A DNA stretch of 64,000 nucleotides, from assembly GCF_029167625.1 (NCBI RefSeq), contig NZ_CP119145.1, forward strand, positions 6,510,001 to 6,574,000. Direction: 5' to 3'. The translations under genes and the position numbers were made by a program. The notes under the pieces were generated by a model. It was not told where the DNA came from, did no database searches, and saw only the letters and a program-made list of their open reading frames with translations. Numbering within the stretch: position 1 is the stretch's first letter; each line of letters opens with the position of its first letter. Origin of the DNA: Streptomyces sp. AM 4-1-1 (GTDB taxonomy: Bacteria; Actinomycetota; Actinomycetes; Streptomycetales; Streptomycetaceae). Positions 32,877-40,928 of this stretch are shown here, piece by piece.

Positions 32877-33769
32877 CCGACGGACCGACCACCCCCAGGC
32901 CACCGGCCGAAACACCCGCGCCGGCGGTACGCGTACGGGGGCTGCGCCGCGTCTTCGCCGACCGGGCCGTCCTCGACGGACTACGACTCGACATCGCCCG
33001 CGGCGAGTTCGTCGCCCTCCTCGGGGCGAGCGGCAGCGGCAAGACCACCCTGCTGCGCATCCTGGGCGCCCTCGACGGAGCCGACGGGGGAGAGGTGCTG
33101 GTCCCGGCCGCCCGCACCGTCGTCTTCCAGGAACCCCGCCTCGTACCGTCCAAGAAGGTCCTCGCCAATGTGACCGTCGCGCTGCCGCGCGGCAGCGCTC
33201 CCCGGGGGCTGCGAGCCCTCGCCGAGGTCGGTCTCGAACGGCACGCGGACGCCTGGCCCGCCACCCTCTCCGGAGGCGAGTCGCAACGGGTCGCCCTGGC
33301 CCGCGCCCTCGTCAGGGAACCCGAACTGCTCCTGCTCGACGAGCCGTTCGCCGCGCTCGACGCCCTCACCCGGCTCAAGATGCAGGACCTGGTGGGGGAG
33401 TTGTGCCGCCGGCACCGGCCGGCCGTGCTCCTCGTCACCCATGACGTCGACGAGGCCGTACGACTCGCCGACCGCGTCGCCGTACTGCGCGACGGACAGC
33501 TCGTCACCGACGAGACCGTCACCGTCGACCGGCCACGCGATCCGGGTGACCCGGCGTTCGCCGCGCTGCGCCGACGCCTGCTGAACGACCTGGGAGTGCG
33601 GACCCCGGCGCTCCCCGGCCCACCCGTCACCACCACGGCCGCCGCGGCCCCCGCGTCCGCCACGGCCCCCGGGACTCCCGCGTCCGCCACGGCCCCCGGG
33701 ACTCCCGCGACCGCCACGACCCCCGAGATCCCCACGAACACCACGCCTTCCGAAATCGGAGTGATCTGA
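32873..33769 (+). CDS. ssuB: Sulfonate-type ABC transporter ATPase with low-complexity tail
   Basis: A 298-residue SsuB/TauB-type ATPase: Walker A GASGSGKTT near residues 52-60, signature LSGGESQRVALARAL, Walker B LLLLDEPFAALD and switch VTHDVDEA. SsuB proteins usually end near residue 255. Here a 40-residue Ala/Thr/Pro tail follows, with the nonapeptide repeat PASATAPGT. The TGA stop is immediately followed by the ATG of the next gene in the same reading frame, an unusual junction discussed in the findings. Confidence 0.92.
   Translation: MTDGPTTPRPPAETPAPAVRVRGLRRVFADRAVLDGLRLDIARGEFVALLGASGSGKTTLLRILGALDGADGGEVLVPAARTVVFQEPRLVPSKKVLANVTVALPRGSAPRGLRALAEVGLERHADAWPATLSGGESQRVALARALVREPELLLLDEPFAALDALTRLKMQDLVGELCRRHRPAVLLVTHDVDEAVRLADRVAVLRDGQLVTDETVTVDRPRDPGDPAFAALRRRLLNDLGVRTPALPGPPVTTTAAAAPASATAPGTPASATAPGTPATATTPEIPTNTTPSEIGVI
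33653..33733. repeat. 27-bp coding repeat in the SsuB tail
   Basis: Two identical 27-bp units at 33653-33679 and 33680-33706 and a third, diverged unit to 33733 encode PASATAPGT-type nonapeptides. It looks like a flexible linker grown by slippage. Confidence 0.8.
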
Positions 33770-34669
33770 ATGACCGTCACCATCGGTGTCCACAGCAGCA
33801 ATCCGTCCCTCCACCACCTGCGTCACCTCTCGACCGTCGGCCTCGACCTCGCCCAGGACGAGCTGGCCCCGCTCGGCGAGAGCGTCGTCTTCCACCCGTA
33901 CACGAACGGCGTCCGCACCGGCGAACTCCTCTCGCGGGGCGTCATCGACTTCGGCGGAACCGGCTCCACACCGCCCATCACCGCCCAGGCCGCGGGCCAC
34001 GACCTCGTCTACACCGCCGTGTCCGCCCCCCGCCCCGGTCACGGCGCGCTCCTGGTCCCCGAGAACAGCGACATCCGCACGGTCGCCGACCTCAGGGGCA
34101 CCACCGTGCACCTCGCGATCGGCTCCTGGCAGACCCATCTGGTGGCCAAGGCCCTCGACACCGCCGGGCTGTCGTACGCCGACGACATCACCGCCGTACG
34201 GAGCACCGACGACAGCGAACGGCTGCTGCGCGCCGGAGAGATCGCCGCCTGGGTCGTCCAGGGCGCTCAGCTCGCCGCGGCCCGCCGCACGGGCGGCCTC
34301 CGCGTCCTCGTCCCCACCGAGGACGTCATCACCGACCGCTCCGTCTTCTTCACCCGACGCGACTTCGCCGAGGGACGCCCCGAGATCGTGGCCGCCCTCT
34401 CCCGGGCCCTGCGCCGCGCCGACGAATGGGCCGCCGCGAACCCGCGTGAGGCGGCGCGGGTCGCCGCCGCCGATCTGGGCGGTGACGTGGACGACTGGGA
34501 GACCGCGCTGCGAGCCCTGCCGTGGCGGATCGAGGACGTGTCGGACACGTTCATCGCCGAGCAGCAGGAAGCGGCCGACATCTTCCACCGCACCGGCTTC
34601 ATCGACCGTCCCGTGACCGTCGCGGACGCCCGCGCGGTCACCCCGGCGGTCACCCCGAAGGCGGTCTGA
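33770..34669 (+). CDS. SsuA-like binding-fold protein without signal peptide
   Basis: A 299-residue protein whose whole length matches the mature part of sulfonate-binding SsuA: GVIDFGGTGSTPPITAQAAGHDLVYTAV, LLVPENSDIRTVADLRGTTVHLAIGS, AEGRPEIVAALSRALRRADEW. It starts MTVTIGVHSS with no export signal. An in-frame TGA lies directly before its ATG, so it cannot be extended upstream. It should stay in the cytoplasm unless made as a fusion with SsuB. It lacks the Cys seen in the DszB-like protein. Possible roles: intracellular carrier or sink of the imported sulfur compound, or an enzyme on this fold like DszB. In the operon it sits between ssuB and the monooxygenase. Confidence 0.85.
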   Translation: MTVTIGVHSSNPSLHHLRHLSTVGLDLAQDELAPLGESVVFHPYTNGVRTGELLSRGVIDFGGTGSTPPITAQAAGHDLVYTAVSAPRPGHGALLVPENSDIRTVADLRGTTVHLAIGSWQTHLVAKALDTAGLSYADDITAVRSTDDSERLLRAGEIAAWVVQGAQLAAARRTGGLRVLVPTEDVITDRSVFFTRRDFAEGRPEIVAALSRALRRADEWAAANPREAARVAAADLGGDVDDWETALRALPWRIEDVSDTFIAEQQEAADIFHRTGFIDRPVTVADARAVTPAVTPKAV

Positions 34670-34674
34670 CCGGC

Positions 34675-35748
34675 ATGGCTACGGAAGTCCTCTGGTACGT
34701 CATCCCCCGTGAAGGCGCCTATCCCTGGGAGCCGGAAGGCCGCAGACCGGTCGACCTCGGCTATCTCACCCAGCTCGCGGGCGCGGTCGAACGCCTCGGC
34801 TACAGCGGGGCGTTGCTCGCCACCGACCTGTACGACGTGTGGCCGCTGGGCAGCGCGCTCGCCGCGCACACCAGCACCCGGTTCAAGCCCCTGCTGGCCG
34901 TCCATCCGGGGCTGATCCCGCCCGTCCTGCTCGCCAGGATGGCGCTCAGCTTCGACACCCTCTTCGGCGGCAGACTGCGGTTCAACGTGGTCAACGGGTC
35001 GACCGGGTCGCTCCGGGAGTACGGACTCCACGTGGAGCACGACGAACGGTACGAACTCAGCGCCGAGTACTGGTCGATCGTCAAGCGGCTCACCGCCGGG
35101 GAGGTCTTCGACCACAAGGGCCGGTTCTACGACCTGAAGGACGCCGGCGCCTCCCTCAGGGAACTGCGTCCCGTCCAGGACCCCCACATCCCGCTGTGGT
35201 TCGGCGGTTCGTCCGCACCGGGCATCGAGATGGCCGCCGAACACGTCGATGTCTTCCTGACCTGGGGGGAGCCGCCGCATCTGCTCAAGGAGAAGCTGGA
35301 GCGGGTGCGGGCCAGGGCCGCGGCGTACGGCCGCACGCTCCGGATCGGGCTGAGGCTGCACCTCATCGTCCGCGACACCGAGGACGAGGCGTGGGCCGCC
35401 GCGGACCGGCTCCTCGACGTCACGAGCCAGGAGACGTACGCACGCCGGCTCGGTGAGGGCGCCGGGGAGGACGGGGTCGGCTGGCAGCGCCAGTTCCGCC
35501 AGCACGGCGGGAAGGTCCCGGCCCATGCCCGGGACCTGGAGACGCACCCCAACATGTGGCCCGGCATGAGCCTGTTCCGGCCAGGTCCCGGGACCGCCGT
35601 CGTCGGTTCGTCCGCGCAGGTCGTCGAACGGCTGAAGGAGTTCGAGGACCTGGGGGTCGACACCTTCATCCTCTCCGGCAATCCCCTGCTGGAAGAGGCG
35701 TACCGGGTGGCGGAGACGGTGCTTCCGGCGCTCGGCGTGAGGCGCTGA
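34675..35748 (+). CDS. SsuD-like FMNH2-dependent monooxygenase (LLM class), cysteine-free
   Basis: A 357-residue luciferase-like monooxygenase close to alkanesulfonate monooxygenase SsuD: RPVDLGYLTQLAGAVERLGY, FNVVNGSTGSLREYG, IPLWFGGSS, FLTWGEPPHLLKEKLERVRARAAAYGR, GLRLHLIVRDTEDEAW. Compared with E. coli SsuD, the Arg226/His228 pair and Arg297 are kept (RLH; SLFRPGPGTAVVG). Cys54 is lost with a two-residue deletion (TDLYDVW) and Tyr331 is Asn (LSGNPLLEEAYR, about residue 336). The protein has no cysteine at all. It should cleave C-S bonds oxidatively, probably on a different substrate. It needs reduced flavin; no flavin reductase gene is nearby. Confidence 0.9.
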   Translation: MATEVLWYVIPREGAYPWEPEGRRPVDLGYLTQLAGAVERLGYSGALLATDLYDVWPLGSALAAHTSTRFKPLLAVHPGLIPPVLLARMALSFDTLFGGRLRFNVVNGSTGSLREYGLHVEHDERYELSAEYWSIVKRLTAGEVFDHKGRFYDLKDAGASLRELRPVQDPHIPLWFGGSSAPGIEMAAEHVDVFLTWGEPPHLLKEKLERVRARAAAYGRTLRIGLRLHLIVRDTEDEAWAAADRLLDVTSQETYARRLGEGAGEDGVGWQRQFRQHGGKVPAHARDLETHPNMWPGMSLFRPGPGTAVVGSSAQVVERLKEFEDLGVDTFILSGNPLLEEAYRVAETVLPALGVRR

Positions 35749-35808
35749 GACGGGGGCGTCGATGAGACGTTGATCGGTTGTTTATCGCCACCGGGCACCG
35801 TGGGGCCC

Positions 35809-36063
35809 ATGCTCATCAACACCGTGACCGAGAACGCGCTCGCCTGGCAGGAGACAGCGCTGTGTGCCCAAGCGGGGCCCGAGTTCTTCTTCCCGGCTCC
35901 CGGCAGCTCCACACGCGAGGCCAAGCAGCTCTGCAACGCCTGTGAGGGCCGGGAGGCATGCCTGGAGTACGCCCTGGACAACGACGAACGCTTCGGTGTC
36001 TGGGGCGGCCTCTCCGAGAAGGAGCGCGAACGGCTGCGCAGAGGCCGGTCCGCACGGGCCTGA
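35809..36063 (+). CDS. WhiB-family iron-sulfur regulator (Wbl)
   Basis: An 84-residue Wbl protein. Four cluster-binding cysteines are at C19, C42, C45 and C51 (ALCAQ; LCNACEGREAC) and the turn GVWGG at 63-67 precedes the basic tail ERERLRRGRSAR. Wbl proteins bind a [4Fe-4S] cluster, respond to redox or NO and act with the principal sigma factor. ATG 35809 is used. It is monocistronic, 60 bp after the monooxygenase, and may be read separately from it. Confidence 0.95.
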   Translation: MLINTVTENALAWQETALCAQAGPEFFFPAPGSSTREAKQLCNACEGREACLEYALDNDERFGVWGGLSEKERERLRRGRSARA

Positions 36064-36194
36064 TCCCGCGCCTCGGCTCCGCGCGGACCGCCCGGGGCGG
36101 ACGGCGGGACGAGCCGTTGCGCCGCCCCGCCCTGGCCTGGGTCCGGCGCCGGGTGTGCGGCGGTGCGGCAGGTGTGCGGCAGCCCGGTGTCCGG

Positions 36195-37106
36195 TCAGGA
36201 AGGGATGCGGTACGTCTCGCCGTACATCTTCCACACCAACGGTGTCTTCAGCGTCAGATTGCCCTCGCGCAGGAACACGCGCTGAGCCGTGTCGATGCGT
36301 GACGTGTCCCGCTGGTGCTTGTTCTTCTTCGCCAGGATCGCGCCCCGTGCGGCGTCCAGGAACGCGTTCAGGTACGCCTTCTCGTCCCCGCCCTCGTACA
36401 CGCTGTCCTCCTCCTCCAGCGCGGCCGCACGGATGCCGTAGAAGCCGCCGGGCCCGCTGCCGGAACCGTTCACGACGAACGCGTCGTAGTAGATGTACTG
36501 CCCGAGCGGGGACAGCCCGTCCAGCTTCGCCTGCCGGACCGCGGGCTCGAAGTACAGCGTGTCCCTGACGTGGTCCTGGGTGGCGCGGAACTCCGGGTCC
36601 TCGGCGGACTTCTTCCACGCGGCGGTGAAGCCGGGGTCCAGCCCCTCGTGCGAGTCGGTGCCGTTGACCTTGCGCAGTGCGGGGAGGAAGGGCGCCAGCG
36701 CGTTGCCGGGGTGCTGCTTGCTGAACGTCTCGACCACGTTCAGCATGTCGTCCGTACCGGAACAGAAGGCGATGATGCCGCCGCAGTATCCGGAGCCGTC
36801 ACCGGACGCCTCGATCACGCCGTACTGGCTGCGCCAGTCCAGCCGGGAACTCTCCGCGGTGGACACCAGCCGGGAGGCGATCTCCTTGAGCTCCGGGGAG
36901 GCGAGCCCGGCGGGCATGTCGGCGACCCGCGCGTCCTCCTGCTTGCGCAGTTCCGCGTCCTCGTCCTGTCCGGCGGCCTGTTCCTGGTCCGCCTGCTTGG
37001 GGTTCGTGGGCAGCCCGGAATCGCCACCGCTGTTGAACAGGATCGATATCGCGATGGCGATGGGAGCCCCGAAGAGCACGAGGCGTGTCACTGGTTTCAC
37101 CGCCAC
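36195..37106 (-). CDS. GH46 chitosanase, membrane-anchored or secreted
   Basis: A 303-residue glycosidase cutting chitosan internally. After a basic start and a hydrophobic helix (LVLFGAPIAIAISILF) comes an acidic linker of about 35 residues, then the GH46 domain. It matches Streptomyces N174 chitosanase at ELKEIASRLVSTAESSRLDW, SGDGSGY, CSGTDDML, LGQYIYYDAFV and RVFLREGNL. The two catalytic acids fall at E85 and D103, 18 apart as in N174 (E22/D40). The signal has no clear cleavage site, so a membrane-tethered form is possible. No CsnR-type operator was recognised. Confidence 0.93.
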   Translation of the reverse strand: MAVKPVTRLVLFGAPIAIAISILFNSGGDSGLPTNPKQADQEQAAGQDEDAELRKQEDARVADMPAGLASPELKEIASRLVSTAESSRLDWRSQYGVIEASGDGSGYCGGIIAFCSGTDDMLNVVETFSKQHPGNALAPFLPALRKVNGTDSHEGLDPGFTAAWKKSAEDPEFRATQDHVRDTLYFEPAVRQAKLDGLSPLGQYIYYDAFVVNGSGSGPGGFYGIRAAALEEEDSVYEGGDEKAYLNAFLDAARGAILAKKNKHQRDTSRIDTAQRVFLREGNLTLKTPLVWKMYGETYRIPS

Positions 37107-37267
37107 AGAGTACGGTCCGCCGCACCGTGGTGACGGCCCGGCCCCACGTCTCCCCGCACGGACCGGGGACGGCCCCGGCGACGGGTCCGGTCCGCGGCAC
37201 GTGTCCCCGGGGCGGGACGGTGCCGCGGACCGTCACCGGCGGCGGTGCCCCTCGCCGGGGACGCGGT

Positions 37268-38245
37268 TCAGCCCTGGGCGCGTGCGGCCATCCGTGCCTT
37301 GCGCGCGGCCAGCTTCTCGTCGAACTTCGACGCCTCGCTGTCCAGACCAGCCATGTACAGGCCCAGCTCGTCCTGCGCCCGAAGCCCCTCGGGGCCGAGG
37401 CCGTCGATGTCCAGGACCTTCAGGTAGCGCAGCACCGGCTGGATCACGTCGTCGTGGTGGATGCGCATGTTGTAGATCTCGCCGATCGCCATCTGTGCGG
37501 CGGCCCGCTCGAACCCGGGCATCCCGTGACCGGGCATCCGGAAGTCGACCACCACGTCACGCACGGCCAGCATCGTCGGGTCCGGCGCCAGCTCGAACGC
37601 GGCGCCCAGCAGATTCCGGTAGAAGACCATGTGCAGGTTCTCGTCGGTAGCGATCCGGGCCAGCATCCGGTCGCACACCGGGTCGCCCGACTGGTGGCCG
37701 GTGTTGCGGTGCGAGACCCGGGTGGCCAGCTCCTGGAACGCCACGTACGCGACCGAGTGCAGCATCGAGTGCCGGTTGTCGGACTCGAACCCCTCCGCCA
37801 TGTGAGCCATCCGGAACTGCTCCAGCTTGTCCGGATCCACGGCCCGCGAGGCGAGGAGGTAGTCGCGCATCACGATGCCGTGCCGGCCCTCCTCCGCCGT
37901 CCAGCGGTGCACCCAGGTGCCCCAGGCGCCGTCACGCCCGAAGAGGGAGGCGATCTCGTGGTGGTAGCTGGGGAGGTTGTCCTCGGTCAGCAGATTGACG
38001 ACCAGCGCGATCTTGCCGATGTCGGTGACCTTGGACTGGTCGGGTGCCCATGCCTGGCCGTCGTCGAACACGCCGGGGAAGTTGCGCGCGTCCGACCAGG
38101 GGACGTAGTCGTGCGGCATCCAGTCCTTGGCGACCTTCAGATGGCGGTTGAGTTCCCTCTCCACCACCTCTTCCAACGCGTGCAGCAGCTGAGCGTCGGT
38201 CCATTGTTTCGTCGAGCTGCCGAGGTGGGGAGAGGTGATCGTCAC
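37268..38245 (-). CDS. Acyl-ACP desaturase (soluble di-iron)
   Basis: A 325-residue soluble desaturase that inserts a double bond into acyl chains. Di-iron ligand motifs are visible: EDNLPSYHHEI, EEGRHG and DENLHMVFYR. The overall sequence (DYVPWSDARNFPG, RMPGHGMPGF) fits the DesA-type family of actinobacteria. GTG 38245 with AGGAG seven bases upstream. A repeat operator lies 26-60 bp upstream, implying control by a lipid-sensing TetR-type repressor encoded elsewhere. Confidence 0.94.
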   Translation of the reverse strand: MTITSPHLGSSTKQWTDAQLLHALEEVVERELNRHLKVAKDWMPHDYVPWSDARNFPGVFDDGQAWAPDQSKVTDIGKIALVVNLLTEDNLPSYHHEIASLFGRDGAWGTWVHRWTAEEGRHGIVMRDYLLASRAVDPDKLEQFRMAHMAEGFESDNRHSMLHSVAYVAFQELATRVSHRNTGHQSGDPVCDRMLARIATDENLHMVFYRNLLGAAFELAPDPTMLAVRDVVVDFRMPGHGMPGFERAAAQMAIGEIYNMRIHHDDVIQPVLRYLKVLDIDGLGPEGLRAQDELGLYMAGLDSEASKFDEKLAARKARMAARAQG

Positions 38246-38270
38246 TGGGGCTCCTGGGGACGGGAGAAGT

Positions 38271-38305
38271 ACCTACGGCTTCGTAGGTTACGAGACCGTA
38301 GGTTA
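38271..38305 (-). promoter_or_regulatory. Operator of the desaturase gene: inverted repeat plus extra half-site
   Basis: ACCTACG (38271-38277) and CGTAGGT (38282-38288) form a perfect 7-bp inverted repeat with a 4-bp centre. The half-site CGTAGGTTA occurs at 38282-38290 and again at 38297-38305, 15 bp apart. It sits 26-60 bp upstream of the desaturase start, overlapping where RNA polymerase should bind. Symmetry and placement strongly suggest a repressor site; the repressor is not in this window. Confidence 0.75.
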
Positions 38306-38545
38306 AAGCGGCTGTAAGGCTCTGGCCAAGCTCGGACGCGCGGCGACTGCTCACTCCGGGTAAGGAACGCAGCTCACGGTGGGTTGCGGAGAGTCATCTC
38401 GCGGAATCTGTGCCTCCGCTGTGCGGGCGCGAAGACGCGGGTGCGAGGAGGGAAGAGTACGAGGACCAAGAGCGGCAGGGGGCGCGCCCGTACGGAACGA
38501 CACGTCATCCCGTCGACGCGTTCCGCCCGGCCCCGGGTACGGACG

Positions 38546-38962
38546 TCAGCGGGCGCCGCCCAGCAGGTCCGTCAGTCCGCGATCGAGATCCATGAATCTG
38601 TGCTCGTCGCCCGTCGGCACCAACTCCTGGGCCCGGTCGAGGAACCGGCGCAGCTCCGAGGTGCGGACGTGCACCATCGCGATGCCCTCGACGGCGTGGA
38701 ACTCCAGGACCGTACGGTCGTACCCGTAGGGCCGCACCCGTACGTCACCGAGGCCGGCCGCCGAGTCCAGGCCGGTCGTGAGCAGTTCGCGGGAGAACTC
38801 CCACGACACCTCGGTGCCCTCCAGGGTCGCCGGAGCCGGGAACGCCATGCGCACGGCGAACGGATCGTTCCGGTCGTACTGGAGCGTGGCGGGAAGGGTC
38901 TCCATCCGCGGTGCGGATGCGACCATGCGGGCCTGCACGGACTGCTCGATGACGGTGGACAA
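38546..38962 (-). CDS. SsgA-like sporulation/cell-division protein (SALP)
   Basis: A 138-residue SsgA-family protein. Landmarks: LPATLQYDRNDPFAVRMAFP, WEFSRELLTTGL, GDVRVRPYG, RRFLDRAQELVPTGDEHRFMDLDRGLTDLL. SALPs steer septation and wall synthesis in sporulating actinomycetes, for example SsgB with FtsZ. TTG at 38962 is taken as start, with GGGAG six bases before it; the in-frame region upstream has no family similarity. It lies 301 bp upstream of the desaturase on the same strand. Which SALP it is cannot be said from reading alone. Confidence 0.9.
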   Translation of the reverse strand: MSTVIEQSVQARMVASAPRMETLPATLQYDRNDPFAVRMAFPAPATLEGTEVSWEFSRELLTTGLDSAAGLGDVRVRPYGYDRTVLEFHAVEGIAMVHVRTSELRRFLDRAQELVPTGDEHRFMDLDRGLTDLLGGAR

Positions 38963-39146
38963 GACCTGCTCCCTCTCGCGACTCGGTGAACGGGCACCAG
39001 CACTGACAGAAGACGACGGAACAGCTCGATCCGTGCAGTGCGTCGGGGCGTGAGTTGCGTCACCGCCCCGCTTCTCCCGTTCGCCTGCCCACTTCTCGGC
39101 TGCGCACCCTGGACGGTGGGGTGTCGGTGGGTTAGCTTCCACCGCC

Positions 39147-40259
39147 ATGAAGGTCATGGGAAAGACGAGACGACTGATGTCCCTGGGGCTGTGCGGAGCG
39201 GCACTGGGCGCGGCCCTGACCGCACCGGCCGCACAGGCGGCGTCCGTGGCGCAGCGCGGTCCGGGGCACCGGCCGGGCTGGACGCTCACGGACACCGGCG
39301 CCGACGCCCGCTTCCGGGGGCTCGCCGCGGTCGACCGCACGACCGCGTGGCTCGCGGGCACCGGGGGCACGGTGCTCCGCACATCCGACGGCGGGCGGCA
39401 CTGGCGCGACGTATCGCCGCCGGGCGCTGGGCAGTTGGAGTTCCGCGACATCGAGGCGTTCGACGCGCGCCGGGCCGTGGCGCTGGCCATCGGCGAGGGC
39501 GAGGCGTCCCGGGTGCTGCGCACGGACGACGGCGGCGTGACCTGGGCCGAGTCGTTCCGCAACACCGACACCCGTGCGTTCTACGACTGCCTCACGTTCT
39601 TCGACAGCCGCCACGGACTGGCCGTGAGCGACCCGGTCGACGGAAAGTACCGTCTTCTGTCGACCGCGGACGGCGGACGTCACTGGAAGGTGCTGCCCGG
39701 TGCGGGTATGCCGGCGGCGCTGCCCGGCGAGGCGAGCTTCGCGGCCGGCGGCCAGTGTCTCGTCAGCTCCGGGTCCGAGGACGTCTGGCTGGCCACCGGA
39801 GGTTCCGGGACGGCCCGGGTGCTGCACTCCCGCGACCGGGGCCTGACCTGGAGCGCGACGGCCACGACCCTGCCGGCCGGTGATCCGGCCCGGGGCGTCT
39901 TCGGACTCGCCTTCCGGGACCGCGCGCACGGCATCGCGGTCGGCGGCGACTACCGCGCGGACCAGGCGTCACCCCGGGCGTCCGCGGTCACCCGGGACGG
40001 TGGCCGCGGCTGGCGGCAGTCCGTCACCCCGCCGCCCGCCTACCGCTCGGGGGTGGCCTGGCTGCCGCGCGGTCTCGGCCTCGGCCGGGAGAGCGCGCTA
40101 GCCGTCGGACCCACCGGGACGGATCTGACGAGGGACGGCGGTCGCACCTGGCGGACCGTGGACAGCGGTTCGTACGACACGGTGGACTGCGCTCCGGACG
40201 GCGGCTGCTGGGCGTCCGGTGAACAGGGCCGCGCGGCGCGGCTCACGTACCGCCGCTGA
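39147..40259 (+). CDS. Exported beta-propeller (BNR/YCF48-like) protein
   Basis: A 370-residue secreted protein with a signal peptide (RLMSLGLCGAALGAALTAPAAQAA). The rest is built of repeated Asp-box-like motifs: TSDGGRHWRD, TDDGGVTWAE, TADGGRHWKV, SRDRGLTWSA, TRDGGRGWRQ, TRDGGRTWRT. This is the pattern of sialidase-type and photosystem-assembly YCF48-type six- or seven-bladed propellers. No catalytic residue set is evident, so binding or scaffolding is more likely than hydrolysis. ATG 39147 or 39156. Confidence 0.88.
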   Translation: MKVMGKTRRLMSLGLCGAALGAALTAPAAQAASVAQRGPGHRPGWTLTDTGADARFRGLAAVDRTTAWLAGTGGTVLRTSDGGRHWRDVSPPGAGQLEFRDIEAFDARRAVALAIGEGEASRVLRTDDGGVTWAESFRNTDTRAFYDCLTFFDSRHGLAVSDPVDGKYRLLSTADGGRHWKVLPGAGMPAALPGEASFAAGGQCLVSSGSEDVWLATGGSGTARVLHSRDRGLTWSATATTLPAGDPARGVFGLAFRDRAHGIAVGGDYRADQASPRASAVTRDGGRGWRQSVTPPPAYRSGVAWLPRGLGLGRESALAVGPTGTDLTRDGGRTWRTVDSGSYDTVDCAPDGGCWASGEQGRAARLTYRR

Positions 40260-40367
40260 GCCGTCACGGGGGAGGCACGTCCCGGGCGGGGCCAGGTGGG
40301 GTCAGCGCAGGCGTTCCGGGCAGGGCTCGGCACACGCGTCCACCGGGCCCTGACCGGACGGAAGACG

Positions 40368-40667
40368 TCAGGCGGGCAACTGCTGCCGATGACCGGCCAG
40401 TTCGTCGCTCGTCCTCGTGGCGAGGAATTCCGTGATCCGGTACGCGCACACGCCCTCGACGGCGAAGGGGTCGGCCGCCGCGATGCTCTCGATCCGCGCG
40501 CGGTCGTCCCCGACGGCGAGGATCACCCCACCGTCACGAGGGTTCTTGCGGCCGGACGCGATGAAGACCCCCGCCTCGTACTGGCCGTCGAGCCAGGCGA
40601 CATGGGCCGGAAGCAGGGCGTCGACCCGCTCGACGGGCGCGGTGTAGGTCAATTCGAGTACGAACAT
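40368..40667 (-). CDS. YciI-family protein
   Basis: A 99-residue ferredoxin-like-fold protein: MFVLELTYTAPVERVDALLPAHVAWLD, with the family His in P-A-H-V-A-W-L and AVEGVCAYRITEF. YciI proteins are small, often dimeric, sometimes with weak hydrolase activity; the role is unknown. ATG 40667 has no good ribosome site, so a leaderless or very short leader transcript is possible. Confidence 0.88.
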   Translation of the reverse strand: MFVLELTYTAPVERVDALLPAHVAWLDGQYEAGVFIASGRKNPRDGGVILAVGDDRARIESIAAADPFAVEGVCAYRITEFLATRTSDELAGHRQQLPA

Positions 40668-40784
40668 GATCAGAAGATTACCCGCCGCGTCCGGTACGGG
40701 ACGGGGCACGGGTTGGCTCGATCCCGGCGGAACTGAGTATCTGTACGGATGTTTCAAGCCGTTCTTCCCGTGCAGGCTGCTTGT

Positions 40785-40928
40785 ATGACGAATTACCGCA
40801 CGCAGCCCGCCGTGGCACCCATCCGCCTCACCCCCCGGGCCATCCGGATGGGCGTCTCGACCGCCTTGGCCGTCAGTCTCGTCTGGGCCGGTTCGATGAT
40901 CTACACCCTGGCCTCCTGGATGCTCTGA
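40785..40928 (+). CDS. 47-residue single-span membrane peptide, unknown function
   Basis: An open frame from ATG 40785 to TGA 40928. It has a short basic N-terminus (IRLTPRAIRMG) and one hydrophobic helix (VSTALAVSLVWAGSMIYTLASWML). Codon third positions are GC-rich as in real genes of this genome. No strong ribosome site is visible. It sits alone between a convergent gene and a 569-bp empty stretch. Coding is likely but unproven. Confidence 0.5.
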   Translation: MTNYRTQPAVAPIRLTPRAIRMGVSTALAVSLVWAGSMIYTLASWML

